DNA of 64,000 bases from Rhyzopertha dominica (lineage: Eukaryota; Arthropoda; Insecta; Coleoptera; Bostrichidae). A program made the position numbers and the translations under genes. This document shows, in pieces, positions 47,274 to 58,964 of the stretch (the stretch's first letter is position 1; every line of letters starts with the position of its first letter). A model generated the notes under the pieces. It saw only the letters and a list, made by a program, of their open reading frames with translations, was not told where the DNA came from and ran no database searches. The stretch covers positions 9,007,501 to 9,071,500 of the forward strand of contig QCXZ01000042.1 in the NCBI GenBank assembly GCA_025024175.1. Reading direction: 5' to 3'.

Positions 47274-48657
47274 CTTTTTTTGAACCTTATGCGTTGGTTT
47301 ATCGGCAATCTGTATAAGGTTATATCTATACAATAAATGTGGTTTATATTTAGATCTCCCAGCAGAAGTTTAACTTAGGCGAAAACCCATACAATATCAG
47401 CTTCATCGCCACACTGAAACAAACACTACTCAAATGTGTAATCTAAAATTTTGACAGTTCTCCAAAACGGAGTATTCATATTAAGAAATTCATGCAATGA
47501 AACTTTTATTCGCGAAATTCTTGCCGAATTTTACAACAGGATTGATGCATGAACCACATGTACAAGTCTAAACCATACATTTTGCCCTGAGCTGCATAGT
47601 ATGACTGTGAACCCCCAGAAACGTTTCTTACCAAGCAGCAAGCTACAACATTTTTAAGAATTTCCATACAACGGATCGAACCGCGATACACACATATCTA
47701 CTTTCAAATCACATATTGAGCAAAACAAATTTTCCGTCATGCTCTATGTTCTTTAAATAGCTCCAGGGATCGTTTCATTTTATCATTTTATACATCAAAA
47801 GCTCCTTTTTGGTAAGCGAATTTTTTTTGCAGAAATGGGAAATCCTGTGCATAGTGGAATTAATTGAACCTAAAATTGCCTGAATTGCTCTGTATTAAAC
47901 TCGGACAAATAGTAAGCATCGTATTTACAACATACTGCAATATCTAAGAAGATGCAGCATCAGGACTACCCTAAAAGGCAATGCTTTTTTAAGCACTATG
48001 AAATTCCTGTACTTTTTTTAAGGATGATGTGGCTTTGTGGCTTACTCATATCTTAAAAAAATTTTACTAGTGCGCACATACTGCAAAATGCTTATGTATA
48101 TAAATACAAAACTGTTTCATTGCATCGCGCCCAGGCGTTGCAGCTGTCGGATGAAAGGAACGATAACCTAAAAATTCATTTGCTTGCTTTCCATTTCAGG
48201 AGTCGGGTCGAAAATATAGTCGGCATTATTCGAAGTTTGCGGATAAATGGAACATTAGGAAACTGTGGAGTCTGTTACTTTATCTGAATGTCCCTATCTA
48301 GCGTACCGTTATTTTTATATTATGGCCAATAAAACTGTCTTTCTATATCAGTCGGACTAAAACCTGGAATAAATTATTTTCGTCCTTTGTTTTCTAAATG
48401 GCCTCAAACGGACGTCCTTTGTGCACGGTGTGCGATCACACGATTTGAGCAAATGCATTCCGGTTGGCAGAGGTATGGAGTTATCGGGCAGTTATACCTT
48501 TGCTTGGTGATATATATCTTAACACCAAAGTGCAGAGTATTTAGTGGCACCTTATATGTCTATACAAACAAATGAGTTATTGCTTATACTTCTAGTGTTC
48601 TAGTGTTGGCCCAAATACAGCATGATATTGATATCCAGTTCGCCTTAATTAGGTATA

Positions 48658-49088
48658 CAGGGTCCGCCAGCTAAAACTCCCCAGGCTCGTATTTTCTGTG
48701 TTTTTTTTTAGGTACAACCCGCTGTGGGTATGTAGGCATAATTTGTACCATAATAAGCTACTAAACTAACACTTAAAAATTGTGGACAGCCCTACAACAA
48801 AACATGGCGGCGACTATTTCTTACGCATACATGGTAATGACACAAATTGAAAAAGACAAAAGTCGGCATTCAACTATGAATCAATATTTATTATACGGGG
48901 TAAGGTTAAAAAATATTTATAAAAATTAGCTTTAGATACAAAATATGATAATCCGCATTTTTTTGGACACCCACTAAACTATCTTTAAAGAGTTTAATAG
49001 GACCTACAATTTGACATATAACTTGAGGTTGTACCTAAAAAAAATAAAAAAAAATACGAGCCTGATGAGTTTTAGGTGGCGGACCCTG
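48658..49088. mobile_element. 431-bp TA-flanked element of the fold-back family
   Basis: The ends are CAGGGTCCGCCAGCTAAAAC (left) and, on minus, CAGGGTCCGCCACCTAAAAC (right), flanked by TA at 48656-48657 and 49089-49090. About 60 bp of left arm pair with the right end. The rest is a single arm that matches the left arm of the 27-kb element in reverse, including the segment of about 110 bp present only there. This copy thus shows a shorter, less palindromic form of the same family. No coding capacity. Confidence 0.8.
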
Positions 49089-51399
49089 TATACAAACCAA
49101 TTGAATAATTTAAAAAAAGTTGAGTAATGCTAGCTAGAAGTCGTCACAGCGTAGATTTCAGTGCCTGATTAATTCCATACTTAACATCCTTAGGTACTTT
49201 TAGAAACATAAAAAAAATGATTGTTGTTAACAGTCACACGTTGGTAAGGGAACGTAGGCAATTTGATATCCAGCAACGTGCGATGTTTTATGAAAGTTTT
49301 GGAATATTTTGTTGTTTTTTTTTAATGAACTGTAATATTATTACTTTCCTATAAACATTTAATGTCACTTCTGGTGTTCGGCTATGGAACACCTTTCGGC
49401 GTGCATGTTAGTTCATTTTAAGAAAAATTGACACATGTATAATGCCACTTCGACACTGAATTATGTTAAGCCGCAAACAGCGTTACCATAACAAGAAGAC
49501 GTGCGAAGATCTCCACCAATCAGGTTCGTTGAGATTGCACCGGAACACACCATTCACGTGGTGTTGTCGGTTTAACCGAAGCCGATAGTACGCTTTAGAA
49601 AATGTTTAGCTACTATAACACTAAATAGTAAAAAAGGGTAGCTCTTAAATTAAAACAGAAGTAACAATCCGTTTGAATACTCTTTGTGATAGAAAGATAT
49701 GTATTTTCAAATTAAAATTACTTCGTGTCTTGCGCTATTGCTTTTATGTTGTTAATCTTTGGCAATACCGATTTTTGTCCGAATATTATCGTTAACACAG
49801 ATCCACTTTTCTGTTGGCACTGAAAATTGTTCGTTCCAGGAAACTTGATTACGCATAAAACGCCAAATGAAGTTAACTTTGTGGATAATACAACTAGAAG
49901 ACGTACTTTCGGGTTCAGTAATTCTAAAAAATACCGCAATCTTCCTCTAGTCTCAACTTCTCGGTGCATATATCCTCGAGAGTGCATACAGCGTGCAAGT
50001 GCTCCAGCGGAGAACTAAACGAATTTACTATCACCAGCCTCCAGATCTCCCCATTATCCCCTTAATTCCGACAGACGAGCGCGAGAGCTGAAACCTAAAC
50101 TCGAAATTCCGGCGTATATTGAAATATTTCCTAGCACCATTGTCGGGATAAGAAAGTATATCCGGCAAATTGAAAGCGCCAGGCAGATTCAATATAGTCG
50201 AAATCTTTTGCCGACTTATTTCGCGGAATCCTCAGTCGCGAACGGGTGCGGGATCATTTACGTCGGGATAAATTTCTCGGAGGGTTCCCGGTAATTTTTA
50301 ATGAAAAGAACGGGACTAGCTGCGCACAGTTTGTAACGTGCACGGAGTACCGGAATTGACAGGATTCCTGAGAAAACAATGTCGCGGAAAAATTTCACTA
50401 AAGGGTTATGACGCCGGCTGGGAATTTGGGGTTTTGAGGCACCCGCGCTCTCTGGGAATTCATGCCTTGCTTCTGATGCATTCGGATTGTCAAATTCTTT
50501 ACAAAGTTAATCTTCTATTTTATCGTAAATGGAATTAATATATTTAATGGGAGATAACGGTTTTCGGCAGTAAAAAAGTTTGGAAATATAACAATAAGTA
50601 AATGTATCTCTTAACGGTATTCTATCAAGCCAAAAAGCTGAAGCCAGAATGGTATTCTACGCAAACCATTCTCAAAATTTTTGAGCTTCATTTTTACCAG
50701 ATAAACTTATTTTTTTATTAGTTAATTAGATAGGTAAATAGAAAAAAACTAATTTAGTTCTCCTGAATTTGCGTCCTTAGTAATAATTCGATATTATCGT
50801 GTGTTGCATTTCTAGGACGACCTTTTGGAAATCCCCATGTATAAAAGAAGTGAAGTCACGNATTGACATTTTTATCATAAGAACCTACAGAATTAAAAGC
50901 TTTTCAATGTTAAAACAATGAAAAGAATGACACATTCTCATTTATGTTTTATTCCACCTTCACCCTCGTATGTACTAATCATTTTAACAGGTAAACAGAT
51001 AACCATACAGAAAATATTATCGAAATATTGCGCGTTAAACTTAAATGTTCCCGTATTTACATTTTCGTAGCAGCAAAAATGGATCGGTCCAGTTTTATAA
51101 TGTGTGAAACCACCCAGTTAAGTTGCCGTATTCGTACGTAAACAACGGTGTTGCTACCTTGTTACTTGACAAGTTACGTTATAAAATATTTGCTATTATT
51201 CATTATCCAAAAACAACTTTTCCATAAAATTCATACCACCTTTGTTAAAATGATTATTTTTTCTGGGTTTGCTGCGAATAGAAATTTTCGTTGAGATGTA
51301 AGTAGTGTCAATAATTTTCCACGAAAAAGTACGGAAATGAAATGAAACTGAAGACTATAACAGAAGAATTTACATTAACCTAGTTTGAATAACTCTCTT

Positions 51400-52060
51400 C
51401 ACGGTTTACTATTTCTAGTTGCTTCTTGTTGCTTTCCTTTTTTACTGGCTCTTCCGCATCCATTTTCACAAGATGTCCAAATTACGTTAGCTGTCTTTTC
51501 CTAAGTGGTCTATTCTCGTTATGTTTTTCACTCTTTTCAAATATTTGTTTCGCTGTTTTTCCGTAAGCACTCGCATTTAATCAGTATATTAGAATTGATA
51601 TATACGTTCTTAAGTGTTATCAACTTTGTATGTTGCGAAATATATTTTTTTCACACACAAATCAATGCAGCATTGATTCTTTACCGATTACACTTTTATT
51701 GCTATGATAGCATGACAATACATCTACAGCACTTTGCAATTCACCATTTTTTTATCCTTGAGAAACTTTCTTTATGATATCATACAGTACTGATGACCCA
51801 GTAAACAACTTAGTATTCGGCCTCGTTATATCACATAATTTTTTCTGTCTTCCTAGGAATGTTATACCTTTAGTATATAAAATTCAAATTGGCGTTATGG
51901 TGTTAAATCGTGTGTACCTTCTGCCTCCCTATAAGTTAAAGACGTGATATTGAATCTCTTTCTAAATCCACTCTGGACCATGGTCTTCCTTAGCCTCTTT
52001 TTCAGAATGCTTTAATGGAGCTTCATTGTTTAGTTAACACACTTTGTTCCTTTTTCTCTT
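51400..52060 (-). pseudogene. Possible decayed LINE fragment
   Basis: On minus, near 51983 the frame reads MVQSGFRKRFNITSLT, reminiscent of the QSGFRKGRSTxD block of RTE/R1-like reverse transcriptases. Near 51470 it reads HLVKMDAEEPVKK, like the post-RT FGHVxRMDxERPVKK motif. The distance between them is shorter than in an intact element and frames are broken. Two short matches are thin evidence. Confidence 0.27.
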
Positions 52061-52433
52061 TTATATATAACCTTATAGCTAAATGCCAATATTAAGGTAT
52101 CTTTCCTTTCCGCCATATCTTCAAATGTTGCTTTGTCCTGATAACCTCTAACCCCAATACTTATAAACTGTGTTCATTCTTCATCTTCCTATTTTGCAAT
52201 TGTTCTTAGTAGTTTCCCGAAGTATCTCTTTAATGTGCAAAATCCAGATATTTTAGCAGTTTATAAAATTGTTTCTGAACTGTTTGTTTATCAGATTATA
52301 TCCATGCCTCAAACAAGCCCATGCTACCCTTCTATTAGGTTTTTTACTAAAGCTTTAGGTGTAGCATCAGATAATAATAAGCTTTCAGAAAAAAACGGAC
52401 TATCTATAGAACACTGACAACAAATTATTAATC

Positions 52434-52468
52434 CGACGTTTCGATTACACCTGTGATATTTGTCAAAG
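52434..52468 (-). ncRNA. Degenerate hammerhead-like motif of Penelope type
   Basis: On minus, a worn core (CTTTGACA) is followed by ATATCACAGGTGTAATC, an imperfect hairpin. GAAACGTCGG follows. The order matches core, stem II and GAAA of Penelope-type hammerheads, but the CUGANGA core is mutated. Likely inactive. A Penelope-like coding relic lies 1.5 kb downstream on the + strand. Confidence 0.33.
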
Positions 52469-53940
52469 TAAAGAACATCAACAAATCATCTGACACGAGA
52501 TTAAACAAGATCTTGAAACCAATTATACAAAATTAAAAAAAATATCATTTCTTAAGAAAAAGTAGATCATCAACAGTGCTCAGATGATTTGGCTTTCGTA
52601 TCACCTTAGATGGATTGAAAATCCTTTCAATGCCGGTGCTCCACTCGAATTTGAGTTGAGTTATCTTGCTAAAACACTTACAAAACGAAATGACTTTCGT
52701 ATATTTTTTGTGATGTGTCTTTTGTGTGTTTTATTTAGCTATTGCTAATGACTAAGTCTGTTTGTATTTTAAACTTAGGCTAGCGAGCCGTAGGAAACCC
52801 TTAAATTATTCAAGGTCGCCGCGACTCAAAAAAGTTTGGGAATATCTGACTTAGGGGATCTCAACTATGTTTGGATTGTTTCAGGTATGAGTATTTTGAC
52901 TCTTGTGCAATTTCTTGCACTTAATAATAATAATAGGTAGTAGTAATAAAGAGTACTTAGCATAAAGAAAAAAAAACTTCGGTTTGTAGATTGTTGTTTG
53001 CCAGGTAATGCTCGTATAGAGCAAATCAGTAACTCGAGTTTCTTCTGGAATGCACACCTATTACGTAGATCACTAATAATTCAAGAAAAAAATTATAGAA
53101 ATATAGAGCCGCTGAAACACCGCTCGTCCAATTATTATATTATGTAGATTACAATTCACTACGCGTTAGCCACTCAAGAAATAAAATCAAACAATAAGAA
53201 TTATTTGTCTTTAAAATGAAGAGCCAGTGCCGTAAGTCTGCAGCTCGTGCTAAAAGCCCCCTCTGATTTAAAATGCATCTCTTTCGTCGACCTACAGTTT
53301 GTACCTGAACTCATAAAATGTGCAGGATGTCAAGTTTGTTGCTGGTGTTTTACTGCCTGCACGGGTCAGCATCTGTCATTCCTTCAGAAAATAGAAAACC
53401 TACCTCGACTTTAAATTTTATAAGTTAAAAGCACTTTTACGGCATAGAATTTTTACGATGCCACTAATGGAGAAATTATTACTACTTTACCATCCATACA
53501 AAGTGCACATGATCTCCTAGAGCCTTAAGTGCATAAAAGTTTACCTCGCCCTACATAGCGGACAATGCATTTAAGACGCGCGCATAATAACGCCTTGTAT
53601 CCTTGCACATCTCGGCAAAACACGGAAAAGTACAAGCTCGCGGGGGAGATTTGTTGGTTAGATAATGCATTATATCGCGAGAGTAAAAAGTGTGCGCATA
53701 AAATATGCCGGCTATTGAATGAAATATCGGTGCATGCGTGATTTTGCATCGAAATTTATAGGCGATCACAACGGGAAAATGGGCCAGCACGCTGAGCTAT
53801 ATTTTAAGAAGATAAAGTTTGCTTTATAGCCCCGACATGCACCAGCGAATGCCTGCACTTACTCCGCCTTGTCTCAGGTCGTACTGAGTTGATAAGTTTG
53901 ATCAATACGGAGTATTTACAAGCTCCACATTCAGCAGATA

Positions 53941-54744
53941 TCGTTTAACACCCAACATTCATAATTTACCATAGAGACAGCAAAGAAAACGTAATTAACT
54001 GCTTAGACCTTACATTAATTAAGAAAATTGTCATAAAATGGTACTAAAAGCCAACAGCTTCAGGATGATTCCTAAATTACCCGCCTAACGAGCCCTAGAA
54101 ACAAAAGATAGCTGTCCCAAAAAATACAATGCAACCAATAATAAAATTATGTAGTGCGGAAATTAGAAATGAAGCTTTACACACCGTAACTAAAATACTA
54201 AAAAAATAACAACTACCCCACTAAATTAATACCTAACTCTATAAAGTTGTTCAGTAGTATCCAATACGAAAAACAGGAAAAAACGTAAACATAACATATT
54301 TAACATTACCACATATTCCACCCCTTACTCAGGAAATAAAAAAATAAAACGATATAATTTCCAAATTACATTTAATTCTGCACATCCTTAAAAGGAAAAG
54401 CACCAAACGAAACAAGAACACAAAATATACAGCATAGAATGTAAACTATGTAACAAACAATATATAAGACAAACAGGATAATATTTATAAACAGAGTACA
54501 ACAATGTAAAAATAATAGCAACTACACAGCTTTGAAAATACATCAAGAACAAACTGACCACACTTTTGACTTTGATAATACCAAAATTATTGCTACAGAG
54601 CAACAAAAACGTAAAAGACAGTTTTTGGAAATGATACATATAAAAAAAAACATAAACACATGTGTAAACACATCCACCCATCCACATAGTAATAGCAAAG
54701 GAACAAATTTAAAGGTAAATTTTACGTTAATATCAAAATTGTAA
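53941..54744 (+). pseudogene. Penelope-like element: RT C-terminus and GIY-YIG endonuclease relic
   Basis: From about 53941 the + strand gives FTIETAKK, then INCLDLTLIKKIVIKWY, a stop and KPTASG. KQKIAVPKNTMQPIIKLCSA then follows. This is the Penelope-type RT end (xFLDLTIxxxx ... RKPT). About 54305 is LPHIPPLTQEIKK, the linker (LPYIPxLSExIKR). The endonuclease has CKLCNKQYIRQTG (GIY-YIG type YIGQTG; the G has become R) at about 54440-54478. The last part, HTFDFDNTKIIATEQQKRKR, then QFLEMIHIKKN, is its C-terminal half with the catalytic Glu region. Frames are broken by stops. The 5' end is truncated and the tail repeat follows at 54770. Confidence 0.75.
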
Positions 54745-54769
54745 ACGTCATATTCTTTCCATACCAATT

Positions 54770-54930
54770 AGTCAATTATAAAATAAAAATATTTGAAAAA
54801 GACATAAATTAAAGGCCGAACGTAAAATTATTATAAGTGTGTTTAATTTAGAGGAGCCAAAACCTATAAATAAACATACCGGGAGTAATTAATTTAAAGG
54901 ACTCCAAAAAATAAACATCAAATTCTGTTT
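54770..54930 (+). repeat. Penelope-like element tail repeat
   Basis: GAGCCAAAACCTATAAATAA, then AGTAATTAATTTAAAGGACT and AATAAACATCAA match the inverted pair at 4062-4290. Its place just after the GIY-YIG relic identifies the repeat as part of that element family. Confidence 0.55.
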
Positions 54931-56214
54931 TGACAACGAATCAGAGAATAACAGGTACCACTATGCAAGGATTCAAATATTTAGATAATAAAAATGAAAC
55001 CAATTTTAACCATAACGCGTTTTTGATGGTGTCCTAATTCATGGCAACAGTGGAAGCAGTATTGCTGTTAACTTGGTCTGCTGCTAATATTGACTAAATT
55101 TGTGGAATTAACATTCGTGATGCTACCTGCTACCTGTATTACGACGTATATTTGTGTTTGTAAAAATTCACGATACCATATGCTTTCTTTTCAACTACAT
55201 AAATAAATTGAATAGATGTAACACACGAATTCAGCAACTAAAAAAGAAATCACCCAAAAGGTCATTTGCAAGTTTATTGTTCGGGAGTTGGTGCTACCAA
55301 GTCACATGCCAGTTGTCGGACATAAGGATGTGATCCTTTTAATTTTCCGAGCTGCTAAAAGGTCATCTACATCTAGATCTACTAAAGTAATGGGCTTATT
55401 CTAATCGAACCAGAGCTCTATTAATTGTGCTAATTCGATATTTTTAATTGTCAAGTTACTTGACTTGTAATCAAGCCAATCTCAAGTCGAGTATTAGCAT
55501 ATGAATGTCAAGTACTTATTACGCAATAATTTCTTTTAATCAAATAGTCTTGACATTACACTGTTAAATTTGGAAATACACCAATATATTTGGGGTCTTT
55601 TTCATCACACGAAGGTATTTCTTGATGAATCAGCAGTGCTGGTGTATTTGTTTAGAATGCGTCATTATCCTGATCAAGGGAAACTTTAACGAACTGAAAA
55701 CATCTATATATCAAGGTTCCCAATTGCATTTGTGTTTGAGGCTAACGGAATCGCTAGAGCATGTTGAAAGTACCTTTTTCGTTTGTACTCAAAACAAGAA
55801 TCAGCTTTTCTTTCTGCGGCTTTCACACACATTTTTATTTTATATTGTGACAATAACCATCTTGTGTGTCCAAGAAATCTAGCCCCCTAAAGTGATAAAA
55901 ATAATCTTCCAAATTTAAGGTATGGCACATTACTATACCATATAGTTTTAGGTATGCGTATTACCTGTAGGTATAATATATTCAACAGGTCATATTAAAA
56001 AAAAGTTACAAAGACAGTCAGCGTTGCTTTGGCGACTACTACACAGCAAATACTGCTGAAGTGTTCTACCAAGAAGAGTATACTATAAACTTGCGGTTCG
56101 GTATAAACAAAATTAACAAAAAAGCTCGAAAATACTGAGCGATGAGCGATTTATCTGCAAATGCGCTAAATGGCGTTTCATCTATATATGCTTCTTTGAC
56201 CCTGATTATGATCT

Positions 56215-56276
56215 GGCCTCTGANAGCTCAGTGGTTAGAGCGTTTGACTAGCGTCCAAATCTCGGTCAAGCCTGGC
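56215..56276 (+). repeat. tRNA-like SINE head or tRNA pseudogene
   Basis: GGCCTCTGANAGCTCAGTGG, then TTAGAGC matches a Pol III A box (TRGYNNARNNGG with the D-arm). TCGGTCAAGCCTGGC resembles a B box with one base missing (GGTTCAAGCC). An anticodon-like arm, TTTGA/CCAAA with one mismatch, lies between. The acceptor stem does not close, the B box is short by one base and an N is present, so a functional tRNA is unlikely. A tRNA-derived SINE 5' end is the better reading. No clear poly-A or body could be delimited. Confidence 0.5.
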
Positions 56277-58490
56277 AATACCTTTTCATTACATAATATG
56301 GCTGCAAACCCAATATTCCCAATTTTTATGGGAACTTATTAAAGGATTTTATCCAACATCACTCTAATTACTTTATACATCGCGAGCTGGATTTTGATTC
56401 CCCTAATAAACTACGTTGCTTTTCTGGATTCCTATGTTGCAACGTGCGCGACAAACAAAATTCTATTCAAGTCGTGTAGCTAACTCATACACAGGTGTCA
56501 TAAACTTTTCCTGCTGAATCCTCCTAAAAACAACACGATTCAGAGGGTCAATAGCTCTTATCAAACGCCTTAGAATTTACTGTCTTCTTGAAACGAAGAC
56601 AATAATGTTAAAAAGTTGCTCACGTATGCTTCACAGAGAGAGCCATCATACCACAGTACCAATCATACTTCTACCTTAATGGGCCTGTTGCCCCCATCTT
56701 TTTTATTGCAGAATATCACTCTACATGAAAAAATATAGACCCCTGTAATTTTTATTTTTTGCAAAGCGCTTAGTTATGCTTAAAAAAAAGATTGTTTATG
56801 TTTAAAGTTTGAATCTCTGACGTCAGCGTTCCCTGACGCGTTTAGTGCGGTGTAACTGTGTGATGTTGCCATGCCATTTTCTGATCCTGGCATTCCTGTC
56901 AGCCGAGATGAAGTTTCTGAAATCGAAGTCGCAGCAGCGTTGCCATTTTATTCCAAACTCGCAATCGTAATTATGAATTATAAAAACCTACAAGCGAATG
57001 GATGTGTTAAACGCGATCCCTTGTTAGTTGTTTTCACTGTAAATATTAAAACGTAAAATATATTAAATTAAAATCATAACTTGCAGAGGATATATCGCAA
57101 ACAGAATTCATTTTATGGCAGCCGAAGGATAAGTTCATATCTCAAGTGATATTAAAACTGGAACAACTATTTATTAAGTAGGTAAACTCGTTTAAACCTG
57201 AGTTACAGCATGTGTAGTTGCCATTAGATGATTTTATTCAAGTCGTAACTATTAAATTAAATCTGGCCACACGAGTTTCCATTCATGTAAAATTCGTCAA
57301 TCATGTGTAAGTCAATTTTTGGTAAATTGTCGAAGGATCCCTTCACATAATCTTGCACAGTCTATGTTTTAACAACGAAGTACTAAGTAAATAAAAACAA
57401 AACTTTAACGCGTCCTCCGTTCTTAAACCAAAACGTAAACAAAGGTACAAACGCACAGAAGCACAGAACATACGCGTGTTCAACAGCGACAAAGGTGTCA
57501 AGCATGCAACAGGGCATCCGGCGCATTGGTGCAATAGCGGAGTGCGTCTCCGGGAACGGTGACGTATCACGAAATATTTGAATTTGGCGGTAAACCTTTA
57601 AAGGTAAAAGCAAGACACAAAAACATTAGAAATATTTTTTCTATTGCCATGTGTATCGCACATGTGTTATAATAACGATTTATTGTTAAGGGCAACAACC
57701 CCATTCCGCCAGCAACTAACGTTCGATAAACAGTAATTTGTACCACCGGTAACTTCTTACCTGTCGCTTCAAAACGAAGCGGAAATGCAGTTGAACGTTC
57801 CTCGTTCCAGCACGTTCGAATTGCACACAGTCGCAAGGTAAATCTCCCGTCGACCTGAACACGGCCCGTCCAAAAAAAAAAGCAAATGACTCTTCGGAGC
57901 GTGCGTCCAATCCCAACACGCCTCATATGTCTGCCGCTGAGCCCGAAACGTAGTACAGGGTTGAGTCTACCCAATCGGGGCACAATCGACTGAATAAATC
58001 TCATTTCGCTTGCTTATTTCTGTTTTAAATTTCCTGCCGTGCGCGACTGATCCGTGTTTACAGGTCTCCTTTATTCTCTGCGCCTGTTTATCGCTGTGAA
58101 GGATGTTGATTCGTTCGGAGTCACCCGCGTATTTATTGAGATTGATTTTTTTTGTCGGAGTTGCATGCAAGCGGGTGGAATGCACAAGATTCATGCATGG
58201 CGTGGGAGATGCAGATGGATAAGCGGGAGTAGTTCAGTCTAATAGAATGGGCGAACGTCATGCAAGTCACCTTGATGCTGCAGCTGGGGTAATTGGAAGT
58301 ACACTCGTTTGTGTGATTGAATTACTGAGTTCTTGATTTAATTTTGCAGCTGGGACACGCTTCTGGCTTAAACTTCTCTTGTAAGGAAGCAATTCCGCAG
58401 TAAACTAAGAGAATTTAATGCTGCTAAGGACTTTAGAATTATATGTCTTGTAATTGAGTTATGGATTAGTCGGTTTAAGAGTTAATAATA

Positions 58491-58964
58491 CAGGGTTTCG
58501 ATAAATGATTCATGCATCTAGGGCGCTTATGAAAATTATCGAATAAATGCGTTTGCGGCCTCTCAGGAAGGAGAACACAACAATGATAACGTATACCTGT
58601 CATCTGTCGATTGCTGAATTGTTTGATAGATACATTTTAATATGAGAATTGTACTATGATTATCCTGCCGCAATAGTAAAATTCACGAACTAAGCGGTAG
58701 TAAGGCTGTAGAGGTTACCACAAGCCTACTATACCAATAATTATTACTTTTGAAAGACAAATACAACCGTAAATTGTTGGAAAATCTTAATAAAGTTACC
58801 AGTTTCCTGACTGAAACTTGATCTGCAACTTCCAGTACTATCGTACTCATTGATGTGCAGTGATCGCCGTGCATATTTTATCTTTGCAGCAGTTATAAAA
58901 AGGAGGCACAAAAAATTCAGAAATCAATTCCGCTCACGTTGCATGAATCATTTATAGAACCCTG
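58491..58964. mobile_element. 474-bp MITE with TA target duplication
   Basis: The left end CAGGGTTTCGATAAATGATT, then CATGCA pairs with the right end, which on minus reads CAGGGTTCTATAAATGATTC, then ATGCA (one base shorter). TA lies at 58489-58490 and 58965-58966. The interior is noncoding. The CAGGGT start is shared with the fold-back family, but the following bases differ, so it is a separate family probably moved by a related Tc1/mariner-type enzyme. Confidence 0.8.

Noticed and set aside
57567..58004. 145-codon minus open frame
   Set aside because: Arg/Phe-rich translation without family resemblance, lying in a GC-richer patch where stops are rarer.
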